From: Sinomonas sp. ASV486
Lineage (GTDB): Bacteria; Actinomycetota; Actinomycetes; Actinomycetales; Micrococcaceae
DNA: 64,000 nucleotides
Direction of reading: 5' to 3'
Assembly (NCBI RefSeq): GCF_030908215.1
Contig: NZ_JAVFJK010000002.1
Span: 310,001-374,000, forward strand
Each line of letters opens with the position of its first letter. Position 1 is the first letter of the stretch. Under the pieces are notes generated by a model, which saw only the letters and a program-made list of their open reading frames with translations, was not told the origin of the DNA and made no database searches. The translations under genes and the position numbers were made by a program. Of the stretch, positions 42,754 to 51,892 are shown one piece after another.

Positions 42754-43842
42754 ATGCCTTCCGCGAAGCTGTTCACCCCCGTCGATATCCGGGACGTCCA
42801 GATCAGGAACCGACTGTGGGTCTCGCCCATGTGCCAGTACTCCGTCGAGGAGTGGGATGGCGTGCCGACAGACTGGCACCTGGCCCACCTCGGCTCCCTC
42901 GCGCGGGGCGGGGCAGGCCTCGTCATGACGGAGGCGAGCGCCGTGAGCCCCGAGGGTCGGATCACCAACTGGGATACGGGCATCTGGAACGACTCCCAGG
43001 CCCAAGCGTGGCGGCGGATCGTCGACTTCATCCACGGCCAGGGCGCCACTGCGGCCGTCCAGCTCGCCCACGCTGGCCGGAAGGCCTCGACGTACCGGGA
43101 GTGGAGCGGCCACGGCACCCAGTCAGTCGAGGACGGCGGCTGGCAGACCGTGGCGCCGTCCGCCGTCGCCTTCGACGGCTACGCCGAACCCCGAGAGCTC
43201 ACCCAGGAGGAGATCCGCGGCGTCGTCGCGGACTTCGCGGCCGCCGCCCGCCGCGCCCTCGGCGCCGGCTTCGACGCGCTCGAGATCCACGGCGCGCACG
43301 GATACCTCGTGCACCAGTTCCTCTCCCCGCTCTCCAACCTCCGCACGGATGAGTACGGCGGGAGCCTCGAGAACCGCGCACGGCTGCTCCTCGAGATCGT
43401 GCGGGCAGTGCGGGCGGAGGCGGGCGACGCCGTTCCCCTCCTCGTGCGCCTCTCTGCCACCGATTGGGTCGACGGCGGGTGGAACCTCGACGACACGATC
43501 ACGGTCGCGGGGTGGGCAGCAGCCGAGGGCGCGGACTGGTTCGACCTCTCCTCGGGCGGCCTCGTGGCCCGCGCGAGCATCCCCGTCAAGCCGCTCTACC
43601 AGGTGGGGTTTGCCACCGCAGTGCGCGCCGGAACCGGGAAGCCCGTGAACGCCGTCGGCCTCATCACGAAGCCCGAGGAGGCCGCGCAGATCGTGGACAA
43701 CGGCGAAGCGGACGCGGTCATGGTGGCGCGCGAGTTCCTCCGCGATCCGCACTTTGCCCTCCGCGCCGCCCACGAGCTGGGCGTGGAGCTCGACAGCTGG
43801 CCGCCGCAGTACACGCGCGCGAAGTGGCGCGACGAGGCTTAA
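42754..43842 (+). CDS. NADPH dehydrogenase, YqjM-type old yellow enzyme
   Basis: Encodes 362 residues. S-P-M-C-Q-Y-S (regulatory Cys about residue 27), Q-L-A-H-A-G-R-K, I-H-G-A-H-G-Y-L (paired substrate His) and the FMN-binding C-terminal V-N-A-V-G-L-I are thermophilic-like/YqjM-class OYE features. Reduces activated C=C bonds with NADPH. Its neighbours downstream (ADH, KstD-like flavoprotein) suggest ring ketone/enone metabolism. Confidence 0.92.
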   Translation: MPSAKLFTPVDIRDVQIRNRLWVSPMCQYSVEEWDGVPTDWHLAHLGSLARGGAGLVMTEASAVSPEGRITNWDTGIWNDSQAQAWRRIVDFIHGQGATAAVQLAHAGRKASTYREWSGHGTQSVEDGGWQTVAPSAVAFDGYAEPRELTQEEIRGVVADFAAAARRALGAGFDALEIHGAHGYLVHQFLSPLSNLRTDEYGGSLENRARLLLEIVRAVRAEAGDAVPLLVRLSATDWVDGGWNLDDTITVAGWAAAEGADWFDLSSGGLVARASIPVKPLYQVGFATAVRAGTGKPVNAVGLITKPEEAAQIVDNGEADAVMVAREFLRDPHFALRAAHELGVELDSWPPQYTRAKWRDEA

Positions 43843-43933
43843 TGTCCCACTGAATGGGATATCCCGCCCTCGGGTGGCGTGGGTCACGCGAGACTGGGCT
43901 GGACCCACCCAGTCCCTCACCGAGGAGGACCCC

Positions 43934-44254
43934 TTGCCTGTTTTTGCCGTGACCTACGAGTACACCGATGACGCTGCCGGCCGCGACGAGCACCGCCCCG
44001 AGCACGTCGCGTTCCTCTCGGGCCAGCACGAGGCTGGCCGCCTCGTCGTCTCCGGCCCGACCAGCAACGGCGCGGGCGCGCTCCTGGTCTTCGCGGGCGA
44101 ATCCGCGGACGACGTCGCGGCCCTCCTCGACGCCGACCCGTTCCGCCGGGAGGGGCTCATCGCGCGCCGCACGATCACGCCGTGGAAGCCGTTCTTCGGC
44201 GCCGAACGGCTGACGGTCCAGAGTGAGCCCAAGCCGGCCGGGGCCGCGCGATGA
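43934..44254 (+). CDS. YciI-family protein
   Basis: Encodes 106 residues. TTG 43934 is chosen because GAGGAGGA lies 5 bases upstream and the conserved strand (L-P-V-F-A-V-T-Y-E-Y) begins there. R-x-E-H-x-x-F-L and G-P-x-x-x-x-x-G-A are YciI-like, with the His-Asp pair probable. Family members often work with dehydratases or ring-cleavage enzymes. Its stop overlaps the ADH ATG. Confidence 0.85.
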   Translation: MPVFAVTYEYTDDAAGRDEHRPEHVAFLSGQHEAGRLVVSGPTSNGAGALLVFAGESADDVAALLDADPFRREGLIARRTITPWKPFFGAERLTVQSEPKPAGAAR

Positions 44255-45333
44255 GAGTGGCCCGCACCGTCTCCAAGGAGACCATCCGCTACGACGAGGC
44301 GCCGATCCCGGCGCCCGAGCCGGGGCGCGCCGTCGTGCGTGTGCGCAGCGTGACGCTGTGCGGCACCGACGTCCACATCTGGGAGGACGACTACGCGACG
44401 CCGCTGCCCATGGTCCAGGGCCACGAGTTCTCCGCGACGATCGCCGCCCTGCACCCCGACGACGAGGGCGGGGCGTTCGCAGTGGGCGACCACGTCGCGG
44501 TCTCCCCGTACGCCGCGTGCGGCCGGTGCTACGCGTGCTCGATCGGACGGCCCAACGCCTGCGGGAGCATGAGCGTGTACGGCTGCTACGAGGACGACGG
44601 CGCGCTGGCCGAGTTCATGCTCGTCCCGCTCGACCGCACCCGCAGGCTGCCCGAGGGCCTGCCGGTGGACCTCGCGCCACTGTGGGAACCCGTTTCGATT
44701 TCGCTCCAGGCCGTCCGCCGCGGCCGGGCCGAGGCCGGCGAGCGCGTGCTCGTGAGCGGCGCGGGGCCCATCGGCCTGTTCGCGCTGCTCGCCCTGCGCG
44801 AGCTGGGCTGCAGCGTGGTGGTGGTGGACACGGACCGCGAGCGGCTCGCGATCGCCGCGGGACTCGGCGCGGAAGCGACGCTGGCCGTCGCGCCGAGCTT
44901 CCCCGACGCGGCGCAGCGACACCTCATCGACGAGTGGACCGACGGGCAGGGCCCCTCGCTCGTCATCGATGCGACCGGCGCGCCGGCCTCGCTGCGCACG
45001 GCGGTGGACCTCGTCGCCCCGGCCGGGCGGGTCGTGGCGGTGGGGATCAGCGACCGCGAGCTCGTGCTGTCCATGCGCTCGCTCCCGGTCAAGGAGATCG
45101 ACCTCCTCGGCTCACGCAACTCCCAGCACATGGACGAGGCGCTGGACCTCCTGGCCCGCAACCAGGAGGCGTGCCGCGCCCTCATCACCCACCGCTTCGG
45201 CTTCGACGAGCTCGACGCCGCGTTCCGCCTGCTTCGCGACCGCACCCAGCGGGTGGGCAAGATCGCGATCGACATCTCCGCACCCTCACCCGACGAGCCC
45301 TCGCTCGCGGCAGCCCTGGGAGAATCCGCATGA
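44251..45333 (+). CDS. Zinc-dependent alcohol dehydrogenase (MDR family)
   Basis: Encodes 360 residues. Catalytic zinc ligands in T-L-C-G-T-D and G-H-E-F, structural zinc C-x-x-C-x-x-C-x7-C (C-G-R-C-Y-A-C...C), and Rossmann G-A-G-P-I-G-L. Polyol/threonine-dehydrogenase-like. Coupled by ATGA overlaps to YciI and the flavoprotein, suggesting alcohol to ketone oxidation before ring desaturation. Confidence 0.9.
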   Translation: MRVARTVSKETIRYDEAPIPAPEPGRAVVRVRSVTLCGTDVHIWEDDYATPLPMVQGHEFSATIAALHPDDEGGAFAVGDHVAVSPYAACGRCYACSIGRPNACGSMSVYGCYEDDGALAEFMLVPLDRTRRLPEGLPVDLAPLWEPVSISLQAVRRGRAEAGERVLVSGAGPIGLFALLALRELGCSVVVVDTDRERLAIAAGLGAEATLAVAPSFPDAAQRHLIDEWTDGQGPSLVIDATGAPASLRTAVDLVAPAGRVVAVGISDRELVLSMRSLPVKEIDLLGSRNSQHMDEALDLLARNQEACRALITHRFGFDELDAAFRLLRDRTQRVGKIAIDISAPSPDEPSLAAALGESA

Positions 45334-47024
45334 GCGCGCACACGTTCCTCACCCCGGTGCCAGACCTCGGCCTGCGCTACGACCTCGCCGTCATGGGCTC
45401 CGGCGCCGCGGGGCTCGTCGCCGCATGCCGGGCAGCGGCGGCGGGGCTGCGCGTCGTCGTGCTCGAGAAGGCCACGCACCTCGGCGGGACGAGCGCGGCG
45501 GGCGGGGGCGTCATCTGGGCCCCCGACAACCCGCTCATGGAGCCGGGCTCCGATTCCCGTGAGTGCGCCGCCGCGTACCTGCGGGCGGCAACGGACGGTG
45601 CGATGGACGAGGAGGAGATCGGCCGGTACCTGCGCGCGTCGCGCGAGGCCGTCGACTTCCTCGACCGCGAGACCCACGTGCGGCTCACCCCGCTGGACCG
45701 TCCGGACTACCACATGGAGTGGCCCGGGGCCGTGGCGGGCGGGCGCAGCCTCGACAACGATCCGTTCGACCCCGCGCTCTTCACCGGCATCCCCGGCCTT
45801 TCCGAGGCGCTCCGGCCGCCCACGTACCTGCCGCTCATCTCGATGCACGAGCGGGACCATCTCCACGGCGCCGCTCCGGACCCCGCGCTGCTGGCCGGGC
45901 GCGCGGCCGCCGGGGTGCGCACGATGGGCGGCGCGCTCGTCGGCGCCCTGGTCGCGACCGCCGTCGAGCGCGGTGTGCACCTCGCGGTGTCGGCGCCGGT
46001 GGTGGGGCTCTCGCCCTTGGAGGAGGGCGTGCACGACGGCGACCGCTGGCTCGTGCGCATCGGCGACGGTTCCCCGTCATCGGCAACTCCGGCCGCCGCG
46101 CGGGCCGCCGCTTCGCTGACCGCCGGCGCGGTGCTCATCGCCTCGGGCGGGTTCGAGCGCAACGCCGAGCTCGCGGCGTCGCTCCTCAAGTTCGCGACCA
46201 CGGCGATCGGCGCGCCGTCCAACACGGGCGACGGACTGCTGCTCGGGCTGCGCGCGGGTGCGATGGTGAGCCAGACGGGCGCGATCTGGGGCGTGCCGGT
46301 GATCGCGCCGGAAGGCTGGGAGTATGACGGCGCACCGACCGGGCGCATGGGCAACGTCGAGATGACGCTGCCGGGATCGATCACGGTCAACGCGGCCGGG
46401 AAGCGGTTCGTGAACGAGGCGATGAACTACCACGACCTCTCACGGGTGTTCGCGAACATCGACCCGGAGACGTCACGGCCTGCCAACAACCCCGCGTGGC
46501 TCGTCTTCGACGCCGGCTACCGGGCGCGGTACCCCGTGGCGGGCAGCCCTGCCGGGACCGTGCCCGCCTGGATGCACCGGGCCGCGACGCTCGCCGAACT
46601 GGCCGGGGAGATCGGTGTGGACCCCGGGGCACTCGCGGCGACGGTCCGGAGGTTCAACGCGGACGCGCGCGCCGGAGTGGATTCGGAGTTCGGCCGCGGG
46701 TCAACGGAACAGGACCGGCACCTGGGGGACCCGGCCATCGCGCCCAACCCGTGCCTGGCGCCGCTCGAGGCCGGGCCGTTCTTCGCGGTGCGCATCCACG
46801 CCGGGGCGCTCGGCACGGCCGGCGGCCTGGAGACGGACCTAGACGGGCGCGTCCTGACCCCAGCCGGCGAGCCGATCCCGGGCCTGTACGCGGCGGGCAA
46901 CTGCTCGGCGACGGTGTTCAAGGACGCGTACCCGGGCGGCGGGGCCACGCTGGGCTCCGCGGTGGCGAAGGCCTTCGCGGCGGCTGGGCACGTGGTGCAG
47001 GCGCGCGCGAGCGTCCCCGCCTGA
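45330..47024 (+). CDS. KstD-like FAD-dependent dehydrogenase (second copy of the family)
   Basis: Encodes 564 residues. M-G-S-G-A-A-G-L-V-A-A-C FAD motif, G-G-T-S-A-A-G-G-G-V-I-W-A-P-D-N, and the C-terminal G-N-C-S-A-T-V-F-K-D-A-Y-P-G-G-G-A-T-L-G loop. Same superfamily as the gene at 20098 but diverged. Expected to desaturate a ring ketone made by the upstream ADH. ATG overlaps the ADH stop. Confidence 0.87.
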   Translation: MSAHTFLTPVPDLGLRYDLAVMGSGAAGLVAACRAAAAGLRVVVLEKATHLGGTSAAGGGVIWAPDNPLMEPGSDSRECAAAYLRAATDGAMDEEEIGRYLRASREAVDFLDRETHVRLTPLDRPDYHMEWPGAVAGGRSLDNDPFDPALFTGIPGLSEALRPPTYLPLISMHERDHLHGAAPDPALLAGRAAAGVRTMGGALVGALVATAVERGVHLAVSAPVVGLSPLEEGVHDGDRWLVRIGDGSPSSATPAAARAAASLTAGAVLIASGGFERNAELAASLLKFATTAIGAPSNTGDGLLLGLRAGAMVSQTGAIWGVPVIAPEGWEYDGAPTGRMGNVEMTLPGSITVNAAGKRFVNEAMNYHDLSRVFANIDPETSRPANNPAWLVFDAGYRARYPVAGSPAGTVPAWMHRAATLAELAGEIGVDPGALAATVRRFNADARAGVDSEFGRGSTEQDRHLGDPAIAPNPCLAPLEAGPFFAVRIHAGALGTAGGLETDLDGRVLTPAGEPIPGLYAAGNCSATVFKDAYPGGGATLGSAVAKAFAAAGHVVQARASVPA

Positions 47025-47115
47025 CTCCGCAGGCCCTTCGGACTGTGTGCCAGATTGCGGTACCCCCGCCAGCGCGCTGGCTACGGTGAGGACACCACCA
47101 AGCATAGGAGCAGCC

Positions 47116-47397
47116 ATGAAAGCCATCTGGAACGGGACCGTCATCGCCGAATCGGACGACACCGTGGTCGTGGAAGGCAACCACTACTTCCCCAAGGAGT
47201 CGCTCCGCGATGAGTACTTCACCCCGGCCCGGAAGCACACCGTGTGCCCCTGGAAGGGACTCGCGAGCTACTACACCGTCACCGCTGGCGGCAGGGAGAA
47301 CCGGAACGCGGCCTGGTACTACCCCCGGCCGCTCCCGGGCGCCACTCAGGTGGCCGACAGGGTTGCCTTCTGGCATGGGGTGACCGTCGAGGCCTGA
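47116..47397 (+). CDS. DUF427 domain protein
   Basis: Encodes 93 residues, full length for the family. N-G-x-V-I-A-E-S-D-D-T, N-H-Y-F-P, T-x-C-P-W-K-G and A-W-Y-Y-P are the DUF427 signature. Ribosome site TAGGAG 8 bases upstream. Function unknown; a single-domain protein common in actinobacteria. Confidence 0.9.
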   Translation: MKAIWNGTVIAESDDTVVVEGNHYFPKESLRDEYFTPARKHTVCPWKGLASYYTVTAGGRENRNAAWYYPRPLPGATQVADRVAFWHGVTVEA

Positions 47398-47417
47398 CGG
47401 CCACCGCCACGGGGCAT

Positions 47418-48239
47418 CTAGGACGCGGGGCCAGTCCTCTGGCCCCGCAGCCACGCCCGCTCCCCATACGGCCGCCGCTCGGCGCCCATCGCCCGGGACA
47501 GGCCCCGGCCTGCGGCGACGAGGACCGGCAGGACGAGCTCCGGCCGGTCCTCCGCGAGGGGCATGACCACGGAGATCGCCCCGATCACGGCGTTGCCCGG
47601 CCCGAACACCGGCACGGCATAGCCCACGTTCTCCTCGACGAGCACACCCGCGAGTCGGGCATAGCCGGTGTGCCGCACCTCGGCGAGCGTCGCGCGGAGG
47701 TGCGGCGCGGCGTCGTGCGTCCCCTCACCCGAGTGCCCCTCGCGCACGACGGCGAGTGCCCGCTCCCGCGCGGGAGGCGCCTCGTGAGCGAGGATCGCGA
47801 GCCCCGGCGACGTCTCGGTGAGGCTCAGCCTGGCTGCGACCTCGCCGAGGTTCCTGACCGCGTTGCCGTGCTGCTCGAGCCGCTCGACGTACAGGACGGT
47901 GCCGCTCTCGACGTCAGCGACCGCGAGCGAGACGTGCTGGCGCACGGCCGCGTGGATCCCCTCGAGGAACGGCAGCCCGCGTCGGCGGAAGTCCTCGAGG
48001 GGGTTGGAGCGCGCGGCGAGCTCCCACATCCGCGCCCCGACCGAGAAGCGGCCGTCCTCGGCGCGCGCGAGGAGGCCCTCGGCGGCGAGGCCGGTCGCGA
48101 GGCGGTGCGCGGTCGACGTCGAGAGCCCTGCCGCGCGGGCCAGCTCGGCCGGGGTGAGCACCGGGTGTTCACGGGTGAACGCCTCGAGGATGCGCGCGAC
48201 GCGGTGGATCACGGAGTCGCCCGTGGAGCTGTTGGCCAT
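47418..48239 (-). CDS. IclR-family transcriptional regulator
   Basis: Encodes 273 residues. HTH at about 10-55 (L-T-P-A-E-L-A-R-A-A-G-L-S-T-S-T-A-H-R-L), then the IclR effector domain (V-L-Y-V-E, S-P-G-L-A-I-L-A, G-Y-A-x-L-A-G-V-L-V-E-E-N-V). IclR proteins often control catabolism of aromatic and hydroaromatic acids, so the operon at 43934-47024 may be its target. Starts 10 bases after the Pr6Pr stop. Confidence 0.9.
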   Translation of the reverse strand: MANSSTGDSVIHRVARILEAFTREHPVLTPAELARAAGLSTSTAHRLATGLAAEGLLARAEDGRFSVGARMWELAARSNPLEDFRRRGLPFLEGIHAAVRQHVSLAVADVESGTVLYVERLEQHGNAVRNLGEVAARLSLTETSPGLAILAHEAPPARERALAVVREGHSGEGTHDAAPHLRATLAEVRHTGYARLAGVLVEENVGYAVPVFGPGNAVIGAISVVMPLAEDRPELVLPVLVAAGRGLSRAMGAERRPYGERAWLRGQRTGPAS

Positions 48240-48249
48240 GGCCTCGAGC

Positions 48250-48975
48250 CTAGGCTCTGTGAGGGCGCGCCCTCCCCACCGCCCTCTCCCCCGACAGCGC
48301 CACGCGGACGTTGCCCGCGAGGTGGACGAGGGTCCCGACCACGAGGAAGGCCGCGAGCACCTCGGCACCCGTGACCAGCACGGCACCCCACCCGCCGAAC
48401 CTCGGATTGAGGAAGTCGTAGGGGTACCAGCCGTCGAGGGCGCCGCGCACCCACGAGAAGGCCAGGAAGACGACCGGGTAGGCGAGCCAGGCGAGGGGCC
48501 TCCACCACGGGCCGCGGACGGTCCGCGTGACCAGGAGCCAGTCGAGGCCCGCGACAACCGGGGCGATGCGATGGGTGACCATCCACGGCCAGTACAGGTT
48601 CAGTGTCCACCACGGCTCACCGGGCGGTGCCACGAGCACTGCGTAGATGATGCCCGTCATCACCAGGTAGAACGCGAGGGCCCCGGACAGGTGGTCCCAC
48701 CACCGGGGAAGCTGCGCCCGCCGCCGCACGGCGGAGACGAGGAACATGAGCCCGAGGACGAGGTTCGAGTGGAACGTGAACTGGGAGAAGAGCTGCGGGA
48801 TGTCGACCGAGTTGCCGGGCTGCGTCGCGTCGTAGGTCTCCTGGGCGAGGGCGGCCAGCATTGCGAGTCCCGTCGCCGCGCGGATCAGACGGATCCAAGG
48901 GCGGTCCGGATGGAGGGCGTCATTGAGGCCGTGGTTGCGCTGGGTTGGGGAATTCAACGTCGACATGCCGCTCAT
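48250..48975 (-). CDS. Pr6Pr family membrane protein (paralog 2)
   Basis: Encodes 241 residues from ATG 48975. It shares most of its length with the product of 2208-3005: D-A-L-H-P-D-R-x-W-I-R-L, W-W-D-H-L, M-T-G-I-I-Y, E-P-W-W-T-L, R-T-V-R-G-x-W-W-R-P-L-A-W, F-S-W-V-R-G. Six membrane segments. The paralogs look like an ancient gene duplication, each now coupled to a different regulator (XRE there, IclR here). Confidence 0.8.
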   Translation of the reverse strand: MSGMSTLNSPTQRNHGLNDALHPDRPWIRLIRAATGLAMLAALAQETYDATQPGNSVDIPQLFSQFTFHSNLVLGLMFLVSAVRRRAQLPRWWDHLSGALAFYLVMTGIIYAVLVAPPGEPWWTLNLYWPWMVTHRIAPVVAGLDWLLVTRTVRGPWWRPLAWLAYPVVFLAFSWVRGALDGWYPYDFLNPRFGGWGAVLVTGAEVLAAFLVVGTLVHLAGNVRVALSGERAVGRARPHRA

Positions 48976-49184
48976 GCGACCAGTGTCGGCTGCGCTCCCG
49001 TCATCCCCCAGAGTCGAAGGTCCGACTCTCACGTCGCGCTGGGTCCGGACCGAACACGCAGCTCCTGCAGAGCGAACTCCCACTTCCTGCATGGCCCAGC
49101 GAAAGGTCAATGACAGGTTCGGGCGCGACTCTGGAATGGACGGTGCGGCGAAGTCCGCCGAGCCGCTCATCGACAGGAGAACAC

Positions 49185-49844
49185 ATGAAGGTCACCCAGC
49201 GCATCGGCTACGCAGCCGCCTCGGCCGCCGCCGTGGCCGCCCTCATCGGCGGGGGTGCCGCCGTGGCCAACGCCGCGACGACGCCGAGCCCCTCGGCGAC
49301 GTCGGGCGGCTCGAGCAGCGGTTCGAGCTCCACCCACGGCCCCGGCGGCCAGCACACCGCGGCCTCTGCGGACGAGACCTCGAAGGTCACCGCGGCCGTC
49401 AAGGCCAAGGACGCCAACGCCAACGTCACCAAGGTCGAGAAGGATGCCGACGGCTCGTTCGACGCCACCGCCACCTCCAACGGCTCGACCGTCCGCTACG
49501 AGGTCAGCGCCGACTACGCGACCGTCACGCAGAACACCCACGCCGGCCACGGCATGGGCGGCGGGCAGCGCACGCCGCTCTCCAGCGACGAGCTCTCGAA
49601 GGTCACGGCAGCCGTCAAGGCCAAGGACGCCAACGCGACGGTCAAGGACTCGTGGAAGGACTCGGACGGCTCGTTCGACGTCGTCGCCACGTCCGGCAGC
49701 ACCACCACGAAGTACGACGTCAGCGCCGACTACAAGACGGTCACCGCCGACACGAACTTCGGCATGGGCGGCCACCGGATGCACGACGGCGCGAACTCGG
49801 GTTCCGCGTCCGGCAGTGCCTCGAGCGGGACGACCCAGGGCTGA
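49185..49844 (+). CDS. Secreted protein with two tandem PepSY-like repeats
   Basis: Encodes 219 residues; AGGAG precedes the ATG. A Sec signal peptide (residues 1-30, ending A-N-A-A) is followed by a Ser/Gly linker and two about 65-residue repeats sharing K-V-T-A-A-V-K-A-K-D-A-N-A, D-G-S-F-D and V-S-A-D-Y. The fold resembles PepSY-type modules, which are often extracytoplasmic inhibitors or sensors. It is convergent with the kinase of a two-component system and may be regulated by it. Confidence 0.75.
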   Translation: MKVTQRIGYAAASAAAVAALIGGGAAVANAATTPSPSATSGGSSSGSSSTHGPGGQHTAASADETSKVTAAVKAKDANANVTKVEKDADGSFDATATSNGSTVRYEVSADYATVTQNTHAGHGMGGGQRTPLSSDELSKVTAAVKAKDANATVKDSWKDSDGSFDVVATSGSTTTKYDVSADYKTVTADTNFGMGGHRMHDGANSGSASGSASSGTTQG

Positions 49845-49871
49845 CGGCACGTTCCATCAGCCACTCCACGC

Positions 49872-49920
49872 GGCCCCGCCGCCCCAGGACCTGGACTCAG
49901 GCTCCGGTGGCGGCGGGGCC
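49872..49920. terminator. Hairpin between convergent PepSY-like and kinase genes
   Basis: GGCCCCGCCGCC (49872-49883) pairs with GGCGGCGGGGCC (49909-49920) with a 25-base loop. The right arm overlaps the 3' end of the kinase gene. Confidence 0.6.
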
Positions 49921-51168
49921 GCCTCCATGTCTGTCCCCGGCCGGCGCGTCGGGGAGCATGAGGGTGAACGACGTCGTCGGGCCCGGATCGAGGACAAGGT
50001 GCCCGCCCAAGGCTTCCGAGAGCTCAGAGGCGAGCGCCAGACCGATTCCCTCACCCCCGGGCGAGGGCTTCTGGGGCGACCTCTCGAACAGGCTGCGCTG
50101 CTTCGGGCGGTCCCCTTCGTCGGCGACGCGGACCCGGACGTAGCCGGGAGCGCGGGCTGCGGAGAGCGTGATTTGTCCTTTGCCGTGACGGAGGGCGTTG
50201 TGGAGGAGGACGTCCAGGATCTGACTCGACGGCGCCGGTACGCTCACGTGCTCGTCGACGCTGGCGGTTCGGATTGAGCGGCCCGCCGCAGAAGCCTCAT
50301 GGTGCCAGCGCGTGACGGCGTCGGCCAGCATCGGCCCGAGGGGCACCCTTGTCGAAGCGCCGGGAACGGCACCCCGCGAAAGCTCGAGAAGGTCCTGGAT
50401 GGCGGCGGTCAGCCGGTCGATCTCTGCGAGCGCCCGGCCGAGCTGCTCCGCCACGGCGGGTGGGGTCTCGGGCCACAGGCTCAGGTCCTCGAGCTCGAGC
50501 CGGAGGGCCGTGATCGGGGTGCGGAGCTGGTGGCTCGCATTCGCGGCAAACTCGTGGCCGCGCCGGATCCGCTCGCGCAGCTCGCGGTCGCTCTCTTCGA
50601 GAGCCGTGGCGATGGACTGTGCTTCCGAGATGGCGTAGGAGCGGTCGAGGTGCAGCTCGAGGCGTCCCTCGCCCAGTGCCCGCGCAGCAGCAGCGAGCCG
50701 GACGAAGGGCGCGGAGATGACGCGGGCAAGGATCAGCGCCGCGAGCACGGAGGCCGCGAGGAGGGCCACGCCGAGGCCGGTGACCGGCCCTACTGCGCGC
50801 TGGACGCTCGCGGCCACGGCGCTCTCCGACCTCGTCACCGTGACCGTTCCGCCACCCGGAACGGCATGGGTCGCGGCCGCATCCCGTTCCCCATCGGCCA
50901 TGCCGGCCGAGACGACCTGCCCGTCCGGACGCGTATAGTCGATGCGCTCGTTCGAGTCCCCCAGCAGCGGCCGGAGGTTCTCCGCTGTCACAGCGCCCCG
51001 CCCCTCGTACTCGCCGAGGACGACGGCGACGAGTCCCGCCTCGGTCGCGACATGCGACCGCTCGCCGCTTCGGACCAGATCCGCGACGATGAAGGCCCGC
51101 AGGCCGCCGTACAGGGCGATGATGCATACCGCGAGCACGACGAAGACGAGGACGAGCCGTCTACGCAT
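49897..51168 (-). CDS. Two-component sensor histidine kinase
   Basis: Encodes 423 residues. Membrane segment 1 (about 5-25), an extracytoplasmic domain of about 100 residues, membrane segment 2 (about 125-150), HAMP, H-box S-H-Q-L-R-T-P-I (about residue 217), N-box V-L-L-H-N-A-L-R-H-G, a shortened G1 (D-E-G-D) and G2 G-G-E-G-I-G-L-A-L. The stop-start overlap with the regulator is 8 bases. Probably senses an envelope signal. Confidence 0.9.
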   Translation of the reverse strand: MRRRLVLVFVVLAVCIIALYGGLRAFIVADLVRSGERSHVATEAGLVAVVLGEYEGRGAVTAENLRPLLGDSNERIDYTRPDGQVVSAGMADGERDAAATHAVPGGGTVTVTRSESAVAASVQRAVGPVTGLGVALLAASVLAALILARVISAPFVRLAAAARALGEGRLELHLDRSYAISEAQSIATALEESDRELRERIRRGHEFAANASHQLRTPITALRLELEDLSLWPETPPAVAEQLGRALAEIDRLTAAIQDLLELSRGAVPGASTRVPLGPMLADAVTRWHHEASAAGRSIRTASVDEHVSVPAPSSQILDVLLHNALRHGKGQITLSAARAPGYVRVRVADEGDRPKQRSLFERSPQKPSPGGEGIGLALASELSEALGGHLVLDPGPTTSFTLMLPDAPAGDRHGGGPAATGA

Positions 51169-51892
51169 CGTCCGCTTGCTCGTCGAGTCGGAATCCGACG
51201 CCCCTGATGGTGGTCACGCGGGCACGGGCCGCTGCGGCGTCGAGCTTCTGACGCAGCCGCGCGACCCTGACGTCGAGTGTCTTGGTCGAGCCGAACCAGT
51301 TCTCGTCCCAGACCTGGTCGATGAGGCGCTCGCGCGTCACGACCGCGCCCCGGTGCTCGTGCAGGACCACAAGGAGGTCGAACTCCTTGGCGCTGAGCGG
51401 GATCTCAGTGGCCCCGACGTGCACGCGCCGCGACGCGACGTCGACCTCGAGACCGCCCTCGGCCGCGGCCGCCCCGGGGCCCAGGCGCACGGCGGGCTCC
51501 ACGGGATCCGAGGGAGCGCTGCGGCGGAGGATCGCACGGATCCGCGCGAGCAGCTCGGCAAGGCCGAACGGCTTGGCCATGTAGTCGTCCGCACCGACGT
51601 CGAGGCCCACGACCCGGTCGAGTTCCCCGCTGCGCGCGGTGAGCACGATGATCCCGCCCGCGAAACCCTGTTCGCGGGCCCTCCGGCACACATCCAGCCC
51701 GTCCATGTCGGGCAGGCCCAGATCGAGGATCACAAGGTCCCTGTTGCCGGCCAGAAGCCGCCCGAGCGCTGCGGCACCGTCGGCGACCCGCTCGACGTCG
51801 TACTCTTCCCGCTCGAGGGTGCGGACCAGCGGCAGGGCGATGCCGTCGTCGTCTTCCACCAGAAGGATCCGGCCGGGCATGTCCTCGATCAT
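51161..51892 (-). CDS. OmpR-family response regulator
   Basis: Encodes 243 residues from ATG 51892 (ATG 51880 is an alternative with a GAGG nearby). Receiver: V-E-D-D-D, L-D-L-G-L-P-D-M-D-G (phospho Asp), L-T-A-R, K-P-F. Winged helix: L-S-A-K-E-F-D-L-L and K-T-L-D-V-R-V-A-R-L-R-Q-K-L. Forms an operon with the kinase downstream. Upstream 226 bases (51893-52118) have no gene and would hold its promoter. Confidence 0.92.
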   Translation of the reverse strand: MIEDMPGRILLVEDDDGIALPLVRTLEREEYDVERVADGAAALGRLLAGNRDLVILDLGLPDMDGLDVCRRAREQGFAGGIIVLTARSGELDRVVGLDVGADDYMAKPFGLAELLARIRAILRRSAPSDPVEPAVRLGPGAAAAEGGLEVDVASRRVHVGATEIPLSAKEFDLLVVLHEHRGAVVTRERLIDQVWDENWFGSTKTLDVRVARLRQKLDAAAARARVTTIRGVGFRLDEQADDA

